From an uncultured Muribaculaceae bacterium (GTDB lineage Bacteria > Bacteroidota > Bacteroidia > Bacteroidales > Muribaculaceae): a DNA stretch of 64,000 nt. The notes under the pieces were generated by a model, which was not told where the DNA came from, ran no database searches, and worked only from the letters and a program-made list of their open reading frames with translations. The DNA lies in the NCBI GenBank assembly GCA_910584365.1, contig CAJUAF010000006.1, positions 1 to 64,000 of the forward strand, read 5' to 3'. Every line of letters begins with the position of its first letter. Position 1 is the stretch's first letter. Below, piece by piece: positions 45,438-55,184 of the stretch. Position numbers and translations under genes: made by a program.

Positions 45438-46485
45438 TAAGTACGTGTTCAAGAATCATCCGGATTCTCCCTTCATAGGAGTAATCCGAAGCCATACAAC
45501 GTTCATGACCCGCCTGCGCTATCCGGCGACGCAATTCCTCATGTTCAAGATAATATTGGCATTTTTCAAGCAATTCTTCATTATTCGAAAAGAAAACCGC
45601 TTCCTCATCTTCCCTGAACATTGCCTGATGCTCCGTAGTACGTTCTGCAAGCATAAAAGACCCGCAGGCAGGAATTTCCACGCTGCGTGTCGTCTGTAGA
45701 TCTTTATTGACCTTCCTCAGGAAACAAAGAGATATCCGGCTTCCGGACAATGCCTTACAGTAATCTTCATTCATTAGTTCAGTGCCACGGAACGCGAGAT
45801 TGGGATGACTGTCACAAAACTCACGCCATAGCTGGCTTCCCCAAATGTCGACCTTGATTCCATGTTCTGCAAGAAACATTATGGACTCTACACGCTCTCG
45901 CTCAAAAGCCCCGATAAAACTGACATCACAATGGAACCGTTTCTGCTCGTCAGCCGTTAAATTATACGGGCGGTGAAAATCCCGCTGAAATGCGTTTCCG
46001 ATGTAATAGACATCTCGACATCCAAGCTGTTTCATATCATCGACAGCATAGGATTTTGTCGTCACATAACAATCATAGAACGGCAACGACTCCAGAAACT
46101 GTCGCGATTGATTATGGCGCCCGACCATCCAGTCAGGAGAATAACCGATTATCTTCGCCTGGGGTTGACAACGTCTGATTTCTTTGAATGTATTTTCCCT
46201 TACAATGATCCCTTTGTCAATCCAGACAATATCATATTTAATTTCCTTGTTCCGAACAAACCGAACTATTTCTTCATTGGCGCCGGCGAGATCTGGCAAT
46301 CCAATGTTCAAACCCATCCGGAAAAGCCGGTTACATATCCGATAATACAGATTATATGGCTGTCGGGTTGTGTCCACATGGTCAACACTGCCGAACGACT
46401 GCAATACATTATCCCTCAGTATACAGGTATTGCTATCCCCCAGCCCGGAAAACCCGCCAATCGAAAGAATACGCATTGTTTTCAT
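45430..46485 (-). CDS. CgeB-like glycosyltransferase (GT-B)
   Basis: A 351-residue protein resembling the CgeB/spore-maturation type: MRILSIGGFSGLGDSNTCI, YDIVWIDKGIIV, KIIGYSPDWMVGRHNQ, CDVSFIGAFERERV, and the C-terminal RSVEIPACGSFMLAERTTEH with the final coil around LRRRIAQAGHERCM. Such proteins are often glycosyltransferases with single-domain donor motifs. It overlaps the GT2 gene upstream by 4 bases. Sugar unknown. Confidence 0.78.
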   Translation of the reverse strand: MKTMRILSIGGFSGLGDSNTCILRDNVLQSFGSVDHVDTTRQPYNLYYRICNRLFRMGLNIGLPDLAGANEEIVRFVRNKEIKYDIVWIDKGIIVRENTFKEIRRCQPQAKIIGYSPDWMVGRHNQSRQFLESLPFYDCYVTTKSYAVDDMKQLGCRDVYYIGNAFQRDFHRPYNLTADEQKRFHCDVSFIGAFERERVESIMFLAEHGIKVDIWGSQLWREFCDSHPNLAFRGTELMNEDYCKALSGSRISLCFLRKVNKDLQTTRSVEIPACGSFMLAERTTEHQAMFREDEEAVFFSNNEELLEKCQYYLEHEELRRRIAQAGHERCMASDYSYEGRIRMILEHVLNG

Positions 46486-47429
46486 CTGTTAAGGATCAGT
46501 TTACGTAACCTTAGGAAATTCTCAAGCCCAATCACTCTTGAAATCTGCCGGCACCTATGCGTACCAGAGGGCAACGGTTTCATATTCATATCAAGAATCT
46601 CTCTTTTGGCCTCCTGACACAAATCCGAATATCTGCCATAATACAAATACATGAACAGGCTGAAATTCCGAGTCAGAGCTTCCCGGACTCTTGCAGAATC
46701 CTCATAAGCCAAAGCATTGATTTTATAGGATCGAAAACTGCATAATAACGCTTCTATTTTCGATTTTCCGCTTTCTTTGCTCACACTATTATACTCTCCA
46801 GAACGGTAATAAACTTGCCCCTCCGGACAATAGATGACCTGCGATGCATTCAACAATACTCTGGCGAAATACTCTCCGTCTTGATTCTTAGCCAATCCAG
46901 GCATCCATGGTCCTGCTTTAACAGCAAGTTTCCGAGACAGCATATAACAAGCCGTCTCGAACATCTCCGAGTTTGTCCATAGATCAAGCAATAGGTCAAT
47001 ACCTCGGTCATAGGAATGATAGACATTAAGGATGGGGAATTCAGCTTCAACTTTATCCTTATAAAATCTGTCCCATGGACAAGTCACAACGGCATTCTCC
47101 CCACCACTCCGCTCCAGGATCTTTATCTGGGTCTCTACCTTGTTTTTAGAAATAATATTGTCTGCATCGAGAAACATTACATACTCCCCGGTTGACTTAT
47201 CCAATGCCAAATTGCGGGCCACGCATGCTCCGGCGTTCTCTGTATGGAATACCTTTACTCTCGCATCCGATTCAAATTCTTTCGCCACAAACAACGAACC
47301 GTCTTTAGAACCGTCGTCAACAACAATAATCTCAATTTCACGATATGTCTGCGTCACGCAACTCTCAAGAGTCTCCCTCACAAACGCCTCCGCGTTATAC
47401 ATCGGAATCAATATCGAAACTCGTTTCAT
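46482..47429 (-). CDS. Glycosyltransferase family 2
   Basis: A 315-residue GT-A enzyme: RVSILIPMYNAEAFVRETLE, IEIIVVDDGSKDGSLF and the DAD motif in YVMFLDADNIISK. The rest has PWMPGLAKNQDGEYFARVLL, the usual acceptor-side segment. Starts 7 bases after the previous GT2 gene. One of several similar GT2 genes in a row. Confidence 0.85.
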   Translation of the reverse strand: MKRVSILIPMYNAEAFVRETLESCVTQTYREIEIIVVDDGSKDGSLFVAKEFESDARVKVFHTENAGACVARNLALDKSTGEYVMFLDADNIISKNKVETQIKILERSGGENAVVTCPWDRFYKDKVEAEFPILNVYHSYDRGIDLLLDLWTNSEMFETACYMLSRKLAVKAGPWMPGLAKNQDGEYFARVLLNASQVIYCPEGQVYYRSGEYNSVSKESGKSKIEALLCSFRSYKINALAYEDSARVREALTRNFSLFMYLYYGRYSDLCQEAKREILDMNMKPLPSGTHRCRQISRVIGLENFLRLRKLILNR

Positions 47430-47436
47430 ACTTTGC

Positions 47437-48420
47437 CTATCTTGGAGACGAAATAGTCCATTTAGCAGAATAATAAACAGATAATAACCTAATAACCCTA
47501 TTAAATCCGATTCTATTCAGATAAATCATTTTACGATCATATGCAAAATTTTCAGTTTTTGAAAGATTGGCAATATCCTCAGAAACATCAAACTCTTTTC
47601 CAAACATTCCTTTAAAAGATGCGACAAGTTTCAACAACCATAAAGTGAACGACCTTTTCTTAACAGCATCATCCGAATAACGATACAAGCTCTGGTGAAT
47701 ACGACAGAAAGCCTTGATCTTATCTTGCATTTTTTTAGCTGAAGGCCGTGAATTTGTAGTTGAACCATCTCTCTCATAATTGCCATATAACCCCTTATCA
47801 ATCACGGCGATTCGATTAGTTATTTCAAATAACTCACAAAACATGAATGTATCCTCATATACCATTCCTTCGGGAAAACGCACCTCTCTGAAAAGTACGC
47901 TTCTGAATATTTTTCCCCACGGCGCTGTTTTCAGCAGAATAGGTGTTTCTGCAACAGAATTAACAATATCAGTAGATTCTATAAAATCTTTTTTTGAAGA
48001 CAGGACTGCATTAAGTTTCTTAGGAGGCACAATTATCCCTCTTTTATTAAATCTTACATAAGGAAATTGTACTACATCAACCTCGTTATGAGAATCCAGA
48101 TAGGCTATCGCTACTTCAAACGTATTATAATCTAAAAAAGCATCATCCGCATCTATGAAAGTTACATATTCGCCCCTTACAGTCTGCAATGCAAAATTTC
48201 GGGCTGCTCCCTGACCACGATTCTTTTGTCGTAAGATCTTGACTCTGGAATCCTTTTCAGAATATGCCTTACATTTTTCCCATGTATTATCAGTTGAACC
48301 ATCATCAATGATAATCAGTTCCCAATTCGTCATGGTTTGTTGAAGAACTGAATTAAAAGCCCTGTCTAAAAAATCAGCGACATTATAACAAGGCATTATG
48401 ATCGAAAGTACAAACCTCAT
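47437..48420 (-). CDS. Glycosyltransferase family 2
   Basis: A 327-residue GT-A enzyme: VLSIIMPCYNVADFLDRAF, ELIIIDDGSTDNTWEK and DAD in YVTFIDADDAFLDY. A Glu-Asp-Thr motif in VYEDTFMFCELFE is the expected catalytic-base region. Its start codon (ATGAGG) overlaps the end of the frameshifted GT2 gene by 4 bases, so it is coupled to that gene; loss of reading there could reduce its translation. Confidence 0.85.
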   Translation of the reverse strand: MRFVLSIIMPCYNVADFLDRAFNSVLQQTMTNWELIIIDDGSTDNTWEKCKAYSEKDSRVKILRQKNRGQGAARNFALQTVRGEYVTFIDADDAFLDYNTFEVAIAYLDSHNEVDVVQFPYVRFNKRGIIVPPKKLNAVLSSKKDFIESTDIVNSVAETPILLKTAPWGKIFRSVLFREVRFPEGMVYEDTFMFCELFEITNRIAVIDKGLYGNYERDGSTTNSRPSAKKMQDKIKAFCRIHQSLYRYSDDAVKKRSFTLWLLKLVASFKGMFGKEFDVSEDIANLSKTENFAYDRKMIYLNRIGFNRVIRLLSVYYSAKWTISSPR

Positions 48421-49435
48421 CTCAAACTGCGCCTAATATTATTCATTGCAACTAAGAAACGCCGGAAAAACTGATTATTATAATAATTAATAATCAGTTT
48501 TTCTTTCCAGGAAAAGTAATCTCCCAATATCCTCCCACGGATTTTGCATAAATTACCCTCTATAAATTTTAATTGTAATGATTGCGGAGACTGATAAAGG
48601 ACTCGCTGCCATAAATTAATAATATCGCGCATAATTCTACTGCTCACAAGAGATTGATAAAATGGCAATTCGACAGTTTTCTCAATCATATAGGAATGAA
48701 TCGCAATATTCGAGTCTATTGCATCTTCCGATATTCGTTTCATGATAGAACATGGAGTGTCCCTGTAACCGTATAATATATTATCAATAAACGCTATCTT
48801 TGTATATTGATTGTATGTATCAAAATAGAAATACGTCTCCTCATATAATCTTCCTCCAGGAAACTGGAAACCCTCCCAAAGCTTAAATCTGAACAGCTTT
48901 ACACATAATGATATTTGCAATCTCTTGGTGGCAAAACGTCTAAAAAAATCAGCTTTATCCCCATAAACTGGGTTTAAATTATTAGATACATCTTGAAAAT
49001 CAATGCCACGTTCAGTTAAAACCTAGTCAAATTACATTCTACAATATCACAATCCCCCTTTATTGCTATAGACAATAACGTTTCTACAAATTTAGGATGA
49101 ATAACGTCATCAGAATCAATCCATGAAATATATTCTCCTCTTACTTTAGAAAGGCCCACATTTCTTGCATTACCAACACCTTTATTCTGGCTCAATGCTA
49201 TATACTCTATACGTTTATCTCGTTCAGCGTAATCTTTTATTATTTCTAAGCTTCTGTCTGGAGAAGCATCGTCTATACATATTATCTGCAGATTATCATA
49301 AGTTTGTCCAAGAATAGAGTCCAAACATTCTCCAAGATATTTTTCCACATTATATACCGGGACAATCACCGATACTAATGGATGCTTTTTATTTAAAATT
49401 TTCATGCAATCGATAATAATCTGTCTACGATTCAT
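48417..49435 (-). pseudogene. Glycosyltransferase family 2, split by a one-base frameshift
   Basis: The N-terminal part (ATG 49435 to a TAA at about 49018) gives 139 residues with the GT-A core: VSVIVPVYNVEKYLGE, IICIDDASPDRSLEI and a DSDD metal site. The C-terminal part continues in the -1 frame, open from about 49021 to 48417, with LTERGIDFQDVSNNLNPVYG and PGGRLYEETYFYFD. The join is at a run of four T on the coding strand (49018-49021 on plus); five T would restore a single frame of about 340 residues, the length of its neighbours. The recent change could be a mutation, phase variation or a sequencing error. Confidence 0.8.
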
Positions 49436-49447
49436 ATTTTAATTTCA

Positions 49448-50380
49448 CTAACCCCTGAGCAATTTGCTTGTAATCGCACCAACTATTATTGAAATACATT
49501 TTTTAGGCGAAAACCGGATTAAATCATAGCAAAACAACCAGTTCTCAGGAAACTTATACCAAATATGTTTAATTGCCCATAATAGATACGCTGCGGTAAA
49601 GTGATTCACATCAAATTCTTTATATTTGGGACCTAACATATTCGACAGAAATATACGATTTTTGAAATGACGATATGGATTTCTCCGTATAGTGGTCGTT
49701 GCCCCGGAAATCAATCTACGATACCCAGCAACAATCGCATTCATACCATATATTTTTCCTAAAGTAGATGCCGCCATAAACAATGTCAGATCTCCGAAAA
49801 CAGGATTTTTAATTTTTCGGCAGCTCTGATAAAACTCCGTATTATATACATCCTTTCTAAACAATACGGTTGGAGTAGTTATACGCCATTCTGTATATAT
49901 CTCATATGGGGGATATTCTCTATTCACCAAAGGTAAGGACTCATTTGACAGTCCGCTATCATAATGCAGTCTCACATTGGCGAATACCATAGAGAAATCC
50001 GGATGTGATTCCAAAAAATCTACCTGCTTCTGAAGCTTCAAGGGATCTGTCCAATAATCATCGCCTTCACAGATAGCGATATACTTACCTTTTGCACGGG
50101 GAAAATTCCATACCGCAGATCCATGAGGCTTTCCGTTCTGGTATTGATTCTCTTCCTCGTATAATGGTTTTATGATATCAGGATATTTAGTTGCATATTC
50201 CCGGATTATATCATCTGTTCCATCAGTGGAGCAATCATCGTGAATAAGTACCTCGAAACGAAAATTAGTCTGCTGCATTATAAATCCGTCTAATGCCTGA
50301 CGAATATATGGAGCATGATTATATGTTATACATGAGATAGAAACAACTATCTCATTTTTATTCTGTTCTTTCTCGGTCAT
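49448..50380 (-). CDS. Glycosyltransferase family 2
   Basis: A 310-residue GT-A enzyme: VVSISCITYNHAPYIRQALD, EVLIHDDCSTDGTDDIIREY and the acidic site in KYIAICEGDDYWTDPLKLQ (EGDD in place of DxD). This subgroup is common in capsule and LPS clusters. It precedes the frameshifted GT2 gene by 12 bases and overlaps the epimerase gene by 4 bases. Confidence 0.85.
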   Translation of the reverse strand: MTEKEQNKNEIVVSISCITYNHAPYIRQALDGFIMQQTNFRFEVLIHDDCSTDGTDDIIREYATKYPDIIKPLYEEENQYQNGKPHGSAVWNFPRAKGKYIAICEGDDYWTDPLKLQKQVDFLESHPDFSMVFANVRLHYDSGLSNESLPLVNREYPPYEIYTEWRITTPTVLFRKDVYNTEFYQSCRKIKNPVFGDLTLFMAASTLGKIYGMNAIVAGYRRLISGATTTIRRNPYRHFKNRIFLSNMLGPKYKEFDVNHFTAAYLLWAIKHIWYKFPENWLFCYDLIRFSPKKCISIIVGAITSKLLRG

Positions 50381-51402
50381 AATTCACTTACTATGAAATC
50401 GTCTCCGTTGCCCCAAAGCAGCTGAAACGGTTCTTCATGCATTGTCATCTTCATATCCAAGCATGCAGCTTCCCAGCTATACTTAGGACTCCACCCCATT
50501 TCGGAGATTGCCTTGCCCATTAAAAGTAAATTTTGAGGAGTATCAGGTTTCTCAGGTGCAAATGATATTGAGGTAGAATCATTCTCCGGTGAAAAAACTT
50601 TCACCAAAGTTGTAATCTGTTCCTCCAATGTGTAGGGTCGATCTCCAGGCAGATTAATAATCCCCTCGACATCCGTTTGCAACGCCAATCTGATTGCCTC
50701 TACAAAATCTTTGATATATAGAAGTTCTTTCTTCCTATTTTTATCGCCCCATATTTCAACTGGCCGGCCAAGTTGCGCTTGCATTACGATTTTCCGCCAG
50801 GGTAATATTTTCTTCACTCCGTCAAGATAATAGTAAGGATTGGGGGTGTAACCATAGACTGTCAAATGCCGGAATATGCAACTCGAAATTCCATGCGCAT
50901 ACTTATAGTGTTCCAATATATCTGTTGCACAGTTTTTCGCTATTGCATATACCCCGTGGTCACCACCATTTTTAGGGAATGAGCGGGACGAATTTTCGGG
51001 GACAGGTATACCTGAGCCAAAGAAAGAACATACATCTGATGGAGTTGTATTAAAAATCACCCTTTTGCAATGGGTCTTAGTAAGCCACTCACACAAGTTT
51101 ACCATCCCGACTATGATACTTTTGACATAAGGCATCGGACTCTTATCAGCGTGGGCCGGCATAGTACCTGCCAGATGGACAACTGCATCTATGTCCTGCG
51201 GCAATTTCTCATAACTGTAAGAATCCTCCAAGGAGAATCCTCCGATATAAGAGATGCCCTTAGTTGCAAAGAAGCCGTTATCGGAATTGCGGTGTCCAAC
51301 TGCAATAACTTGGTATCCGGATTCTTTAAGATGGACAGCACTATTCGCGCCAAGATGGCCGGTTGCGCCCAATACAAGAATTTTCTGTCGCATATCTGTC
51401 AT
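50377..51402 (-). CDS. NAD-dependent epimerase/dehydratase (extended SDR)
   Basis: About 341 residues from ATG 51402 (the frame opens at TTG 51408). The Rossmann motif is KILVLGATGHLGANSAVHL (GxxGxxG) and the catalytic YxxxK is YAIAK. Then VYGYTPNPYYYLDG and INLPGDRPYTLEEQ match extended SDR sugar enzymes. It should modify a nucleotide sugar (epimerase, dehydratase or reductase). Which sugar cannot be told. It lies downstream of the ATP-grasp gene with a 24-base gap. Confidence 0.83.
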   Translation of the reverse strand: MTDMRQKILVLGATGHLGANSAVHLKESGYQVIAVGHRNSDNGFFATKGISYIGGFSLEDSYSYEKLPQDIDAVVHLAGTMPAHADKSPMPYVKSIIVGMVNLCEWLTKTHCKRVIFNTTPSDVCSFFGSGIPVPENSSRSFPKNGGDHGVYAIAKNCATDILEHYKYAHGISSCIFRHLTVYGYTPNPYYYLDGVKKILPWRKIVMQAQLGRPVEIWGDKNRKKELLYIKDFVEAIRLALQTDVEGIINLPGDRPYTLEEQITTLVKVFSPENDSTSISFAPEKPDTPQNLLLMGKAISEMGWSPKYSWEAACLDMKMTMHEEPFQLLWGNGDDFIVSEL

Positions 51403-51426
51403 TTGCAAATTATTTTCATTTTAAAA

Positions 51427-52644
51427 TCATGACACAACAACATTTATATGATCGCCAATTAGATTTACGAAATTCCATAATGTTTCTCGATTCTGAAAAT
51501 GCAAAAACACGATGCCAATAGCTTTTCCTGCACCATCAAATACTTCGATGCTCTCTCCAGGTTGTCTGTATAATACTACCCGATAAATATGCTCCTGAGC
51601 AAGCTCGGAAAAGAATATTGATTCTAATTTTCCCTTTTTAGCACTATGCAATACATAAGTCATATAACAACCCTGAGGTTGAGATGGAGTCAAACAAGCT
51701 TTCTCCCCCATCGCAACCTTTACATTTGCCATGGGTAAATCTACGCTGAATGCATCCGACAACTGAATAGGAATCATATTCCCCCCGGCACGTGGGCCAA
51801 GTTCAAGAAAATGCACCTTATTCTTTTTGTCTATTATAATTTCAATATTGAACTCTCCAAAACGCACATCCAGCATCTTGATTAGTCTGATAAGTTCCTT
51901 ATGGACTGCCGTTGTTTGTTCCTCAGACAAACCAGACGGCCACTTTTCCCCAGCCGGAAGCAATGATGTTCCATTTTGATCTCGGATACACGACATCTCC
52001 CCGAACAACCTTATTTCTCCATCCTCCACAAATATGTCCCCACCAATGACTTCGGGAAAACCGTATTCGATATATTCTTCCGCAATCAATACGCCATTAC
52101 GCGAATATTCACCGGCAGCCTTGACAGCCTGACGCAGTCTCCGGATTGTCGCAAGTTTCGTAACTCCTTTCGAACCGGATGAATCTGTCGGCTTTATCAC
52201 TATCGGGAACCGAAGAGTTTCAATCTTGCTCTTTAATTCAGAGGTATCTGTATCTTTGGAGAATGAAACATAGTTAGGATAAGCAAATCCGTTTTCTTTA
52301 AGGAAGCTGCGGAATTTATGCTTTACGCCCAATATTTCCACACATTGTACTGAATTGGTTGGTAATCTAAGTTTATCTGCAACAATTGCAGCAGGCAATG
52401 CCGCCGGATCTGATGCATAAGCCAATACTCCGTCTATATTCTCTTCTTTAGCGACTTTCAGTAGCGCCTCAACATCGGTCGTTGAAACTTGATAAAATTT
52501 ATCCGCCACAAATTGCCCAGGATTATCCTGAAGATAATCACAGAGAACTGTATAAAATCCAGCCTGCTTTGCAGCCTCGATAGCAACAACTTGCTGACGA
52601 GAGCCCCCAAGCAACATTATTTTTTTCTGTCGGGAAAAAGTCAT
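51427..52644 (-). CDS. ATP-grasp domain protein
   Basis: A 405-residue carboxylate-amine ligase-like protein. N-terminal pre-ATP-grasp strand IMLLGGSRQQVVAIEAAKQAG, then FPIVIKPTDSSGSKGVTKL (phosphate-binding), EEYIEYGFPEVIGGD and FGEFNIEIIIDKKNKVHFLELGPRAGGNMIP (metal-binding end). Such enzymes form amide or similar bonds with ATP. In a polysaccharide operon it may attach an amino acid or acid group to a sugar. The partner substrate is unknown. It is preceded by a small ORF 8 bases upstream. Confidence 0.8.
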   Translation of the reverse strand: MTFSRQKKIMLLGGSRQQVVAIEAAKQAGFYTVLCDYLQDNPGQFVADKFYQVSTTDVEALLKVAKEENIDGVLAYASDPAALPAAIVADKLRLPTNSVQCVEILGVKHKFRSFLKENGFAYPNYVSFSKDTDTSELKSKIETLRFPIVIKPTDSSGSKGVTKLATIRRLRQAVKAAGEYSRNGVLIAEEYIEYGFPEVIGGDIFVEDGEIRLFGEMSCIRDQNGTSLLPAGEKWPSGLSEEQTTAVHKELIRLIKMLDVRFGEFNIEIIIDKKNKVHFLELGPRAGGNMIPIQLSDAFSVDLPMANVKVAMGEKACLTPSQPQGCYMTYVLHSAKKGKLESIFFSELAQEHIYRVVLYRQPGESIEVFDGAGKAIGIVFLHFQNRETLWNFVNLIGDHINVVVS

Positions 52645-52652
52645 TTGAGTAT

Positions 52653-52799
52653 TTATCTTAACATTCTTGCCTTAGAACCATCCCCGGTCATCGGTAATAA
52701 ATCATAACGTTTGATTATCACACCAGCCAGTGCCGGATAATGCGATGAAAAACTAGCAATTGGCGTTACGAAATTAGCATTATGTTTATATATCAGCAT
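52653..52799 (-). CDS. Small ORF before the ATP-grasp gene
   Basis: A 48-residue ORF from ATG 52799 to TAA 52653, with an in-frame stop just upstream, ending 8 bases before the ATP-grasp ATG. The sequence (MLIYKHNANFVTPIASFSSH, then a DLLPMTGDGSKARMLR end) is plausible protein but matches nothing I recognise. It may be a leader or upstream ORF, a relic, or chance. Confidence 0.3.
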   Translation of the reverse strand: MLIYKHNANFVTPIASFSSHYPALAGVIIKRYDLLPMTGDGSKARMLR

Positions 52800-52902
52800 T
52801 GTTTTATTTGTTTTGCGTCAATAACTTGATGAAAACACAAAAGATCAAGAGTTTCATAAAAAGATTTTGGCCCGCATAAGTTGCGCACTCGCTATCTAAG
52901 TC

Positions 52903-53943
52903 TTACTCAGTTACATAAGAGGCAGCAAAAGGAGAACGGCATCGGATTACTTTCGTCAGGACACGTATGTACCAGGGTTCCAGGAATCGGCTTCTAAGCC
53001 AGTCAATAATAGCCGAACAAATAAAAATAGTGAGGACACAAATGGTGGCATAGAAAATTGTGAACCAGAGGACTGAGGAGAAGTGCCCCGTACAGTCTAC
53101 GGTTTCCATCCAAAGCAAATGACGCATGGCGTTCGAATTGGCATATATAAGGAGTACTCCGAATGTAGTTCCACCTACAAGATTTATCAGTAGGTGAGGG
53201 GCCATAGGAATCCCTTTGAACCACATGAAAGAGGTTACTGCAATGATTAGTGAAAGGACTTTGTTGCTGTCCGAGATAAAGAAGTAATAATCTTCAGATA
53301 CTGTATACGCGGCTTTATTCATTCCATACAAATCTAATATGTACGCTGATCCAAGTATAAAACATCCAGCTGCTAGACCTCCCCACATCTTATGAGATAT
53401 GTTGCATCCGAAATCGTAACGCCGGATATAAGCGCCTATGATATATATCACGCAAAACCAGAAAACATAGCTGAACGAAACCGGAATTCTGAAAGTCGGC
53501 AATATGGAAAATACTATGACCAGCAATAGAATCAATCGCTTATTCATACGTCTGTCAATGTTCGGAATCAATATGTTAAGAAACGGAATCAAGAGGAAAA
53601 ACACCAGGAAACAACTTGTGAAACCATCAGCCACACTTCTGACTGGCCATAGACATTTCAGGATTCCCCAACCTGAGAAAGTTTCATGTCCAGTTATACA
53701 GAATATCTCGAAAATTATAAGAGTATAGAAAGCAATCTGGATGTAAAGTTTCAATAATTTCTCCCATTTTATCTTGGACTGGCACATAAAATAGCTGGTG
53801 ATCAGCACAAAATAGTTGATTCCTGTCTTCCCCCACGCACCGAAAAGGAGCATCGCAGCCGAAACTGACGAAAAATCTGAATGTCGAAGGACCTCAAATA
53901 GACCGGAATTCACCACGTAGTGATGCGCGATAATAAGAATCAT
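52903..53943 (-). CDS. Acyltransferase family 3 protein with unusual start
   Basis: 346 residues from the first ATG (53943), with the expected His region (MILIIAHHYVVNSGL) and about nine helices. Family-like coding sequence continues upstream in the same frame (KKTRSSNLELYRIID) but has no ATG, GTG or TTG before a stop; only CTG codons are present. The true start is either the internal ATG, giving a shortened first helix, or a non-standard codon, or the gene is damaged. The aminotransferase stop lies about 100 bases upstream. It is otherwise like the four other operon-linked acyltransferases. Confidence 0.6.
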   Translation of the reverse strand: MILIIAHHYVVNSGLFEVLRHSDFSSVSAAMLLFGAWGKTGINYFVLITSYFMCQSKIKWEKLLKLYIQIAFYTLIIFEIFCITGHETFSGWGILKCLWPVRSVADGFTSCFLVFFLLIPFLNILIPNIDRRMNKRLILLLVIVFSILPTFRIPVSFSYVFWFCVIYIIGAYIRRYDFGCNISHKMWGGLAAGCFILGSAYILDLYGMNKAAYTVSEDYYFFISDSNKVLSLIIAVTSFMWFKGIPMAPHLLINLVGGTTFGVLLIYANSNAMRHLLWMETVDCTGHFSSVLWFTIFYATICVLTIFICSAIIDWLRSRFLEPWYIRVLTKVIRCRSPFAASYVTE

Positions 53944-54044
53944 ATCGATAATTCTGTATAACTCCAGATTCGAACTGCGCGTTTTCTTGAGATGCGCAGT
54001 AAGCCCCTGATAAGCAACACAGAAAACAAAAGCCTGTATTACAA

Positions 54045-55151
54045 CTACTTGGATAAGATGCAGCTAATTACACATTTGATATCATCTTTAGATAAGACGT
54101 GGTGCATGGGAAGACAGATAACCGTGGAGGCCATCCGGTGGGCGTTCGGAAGATTCGAGGGAGCCGAAGACGGCAGCCCGCGGTAGGGGGTGAATTCCGA
54201 AATCAGGGGATAGAAGTAGCGGCGGCCAAGCACTCCGGCATCCCGCATTTTGAAGTATAGTTCATCCCTAGTCATGCCATACTTTTCGGCATCCACGAAG
54301 ATAGGAAAATATGAATAATTGTGGCGTACACCAGGCATATCATCAAAGAATGTAATTCCAGGGACATCCCGTAATGCTTTCCGGTAGCGGACGGCTACAC
54401 GACGGCGTGCAGCAATTGCAGCATCTACCTGACGCAGATTCAGCAATCCGTATGCCGAGCGCATTTCATCCACTTTGGAATTGATACCTGGAGCTACGAC
54501 CTCTGTTTCCCCGGCAAATCCGAAATTCTTCAGATAATCAATGCGCTGCTTGGTCTTGGCATCATGCATTACCATCGCCCCTCCTTCAATAGTGTTATAG
54601 ACTTTAGTGGCGTGGAACGATAATGTCGACATATCACCAGCCTCAAGAATACTCTTACCGTTGACCTCAACTCCAAAAGCATGAGCCGCATCATATATTA
54701 CCCTGAGTCCGTATTTATCTGCAATTGCCTGGATAGCATCAGTATCACATGGTTTCCCATAAACATGAACAGGCATTATCGCCGTAGTTTTTGGAGTGAT
54801 GGCAGCTTCTATGCAATGAGGGTCTATATTGCCCGTCGATGGATCAATATCAACGAAGACAGGCTTTATCCCGTTCCACCACAAGGCGTGCGTGGTGGCA
54901 ACAAAACTATATGGCGTGGTGATTACCTCTCCCGTAATTCTCAACGCCTGGAGAGCTGTAATCAGCGGTAGCGTACCATTCGTAAACAAGCTGACATACG
55001 GAACTTTAAGATACTCGGCCAGGGCTTCTTCAAGTCTCTTATGAAACGAGCCGTTATTCGTAATCCACTTGCTGTTCCAGATTTCTGACAACAATGCGTG
55101 AAATTCGTTAAGATCAGGCAGCAGAGGAGAGGTTACCGTTATAGTATTCAT
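54045..55151 (-). CDS. DegT/DnrJ/EryC1-family sugar aminotransferase
   Basis: A 368-residue PLP enzyme: NSKWITNNGSFHKRLEEAL, PYVSLFTNGTLPLITAL, VITTPYSFVATTHAL, HVYGKPCDTDAI, the DAAHAFGV site and SFHATKVYNTIEGG with the PLP Lys. The overall sequence resembles VioA-type 4-amino-4,6-dideoxyglucose aminotransferases, which work on dTDP-4-keto sugars with glutamate. It supplies an amino sugar for the repeat unit. Specificity is inference. Confidence 0.83.
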   Translation of the reverse strand: MNTITVTSPLLPDLNEFHALLSEIWNSKWITNNGSFHKRLEEALAEYLKVPYVSLFTNGTLPLITALQALRITGEVITTPYSFVATTHALWWNGIKPVFVDIDPSTGNIDPHCIEAAITPKTTAIMPVHVYGKPCDTDAIQAIADKYGLRVIYDAAHAFGVEVNGKSILEAGDMSTLSFHATKVYNTIEGGAMVMHDAKTKQRIDYLKNFGFAGETEVVAPGINSKVDEMRSAYGLLNLRQVDAAIAARRRVAVRYRKALRDVPGITFFDDMPGVRHNYSYFPIFVDAEKYGMTRDELYFKMRDAGVLGRRYFYPLISEFTPYRGLPSSAPSNLPNAHRMASTVICLPMHHVLSKDDIKCVISCILSK

Positions 55152-55184
55152 CTTGATAAAGTTTGTTCAAAATTTAGCAGCACG

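Noticed and set aside
49010..49025. Programmed -1 frameshift in the GT2 gene
   Set aside because: No X-XXY-YYZ heptamer in the reading frame and no obvious stimulatory structure; loss of one T is simpler.
53950..53990. A GTTCGAATC-like T-loop on the minus strand suggesting a tRNA end or attachment site
   Set aside because: No acceptor stem, D-arm or anticodon arm nearby; the bases encode the conserved SNLELYR region of an acyltransferase.
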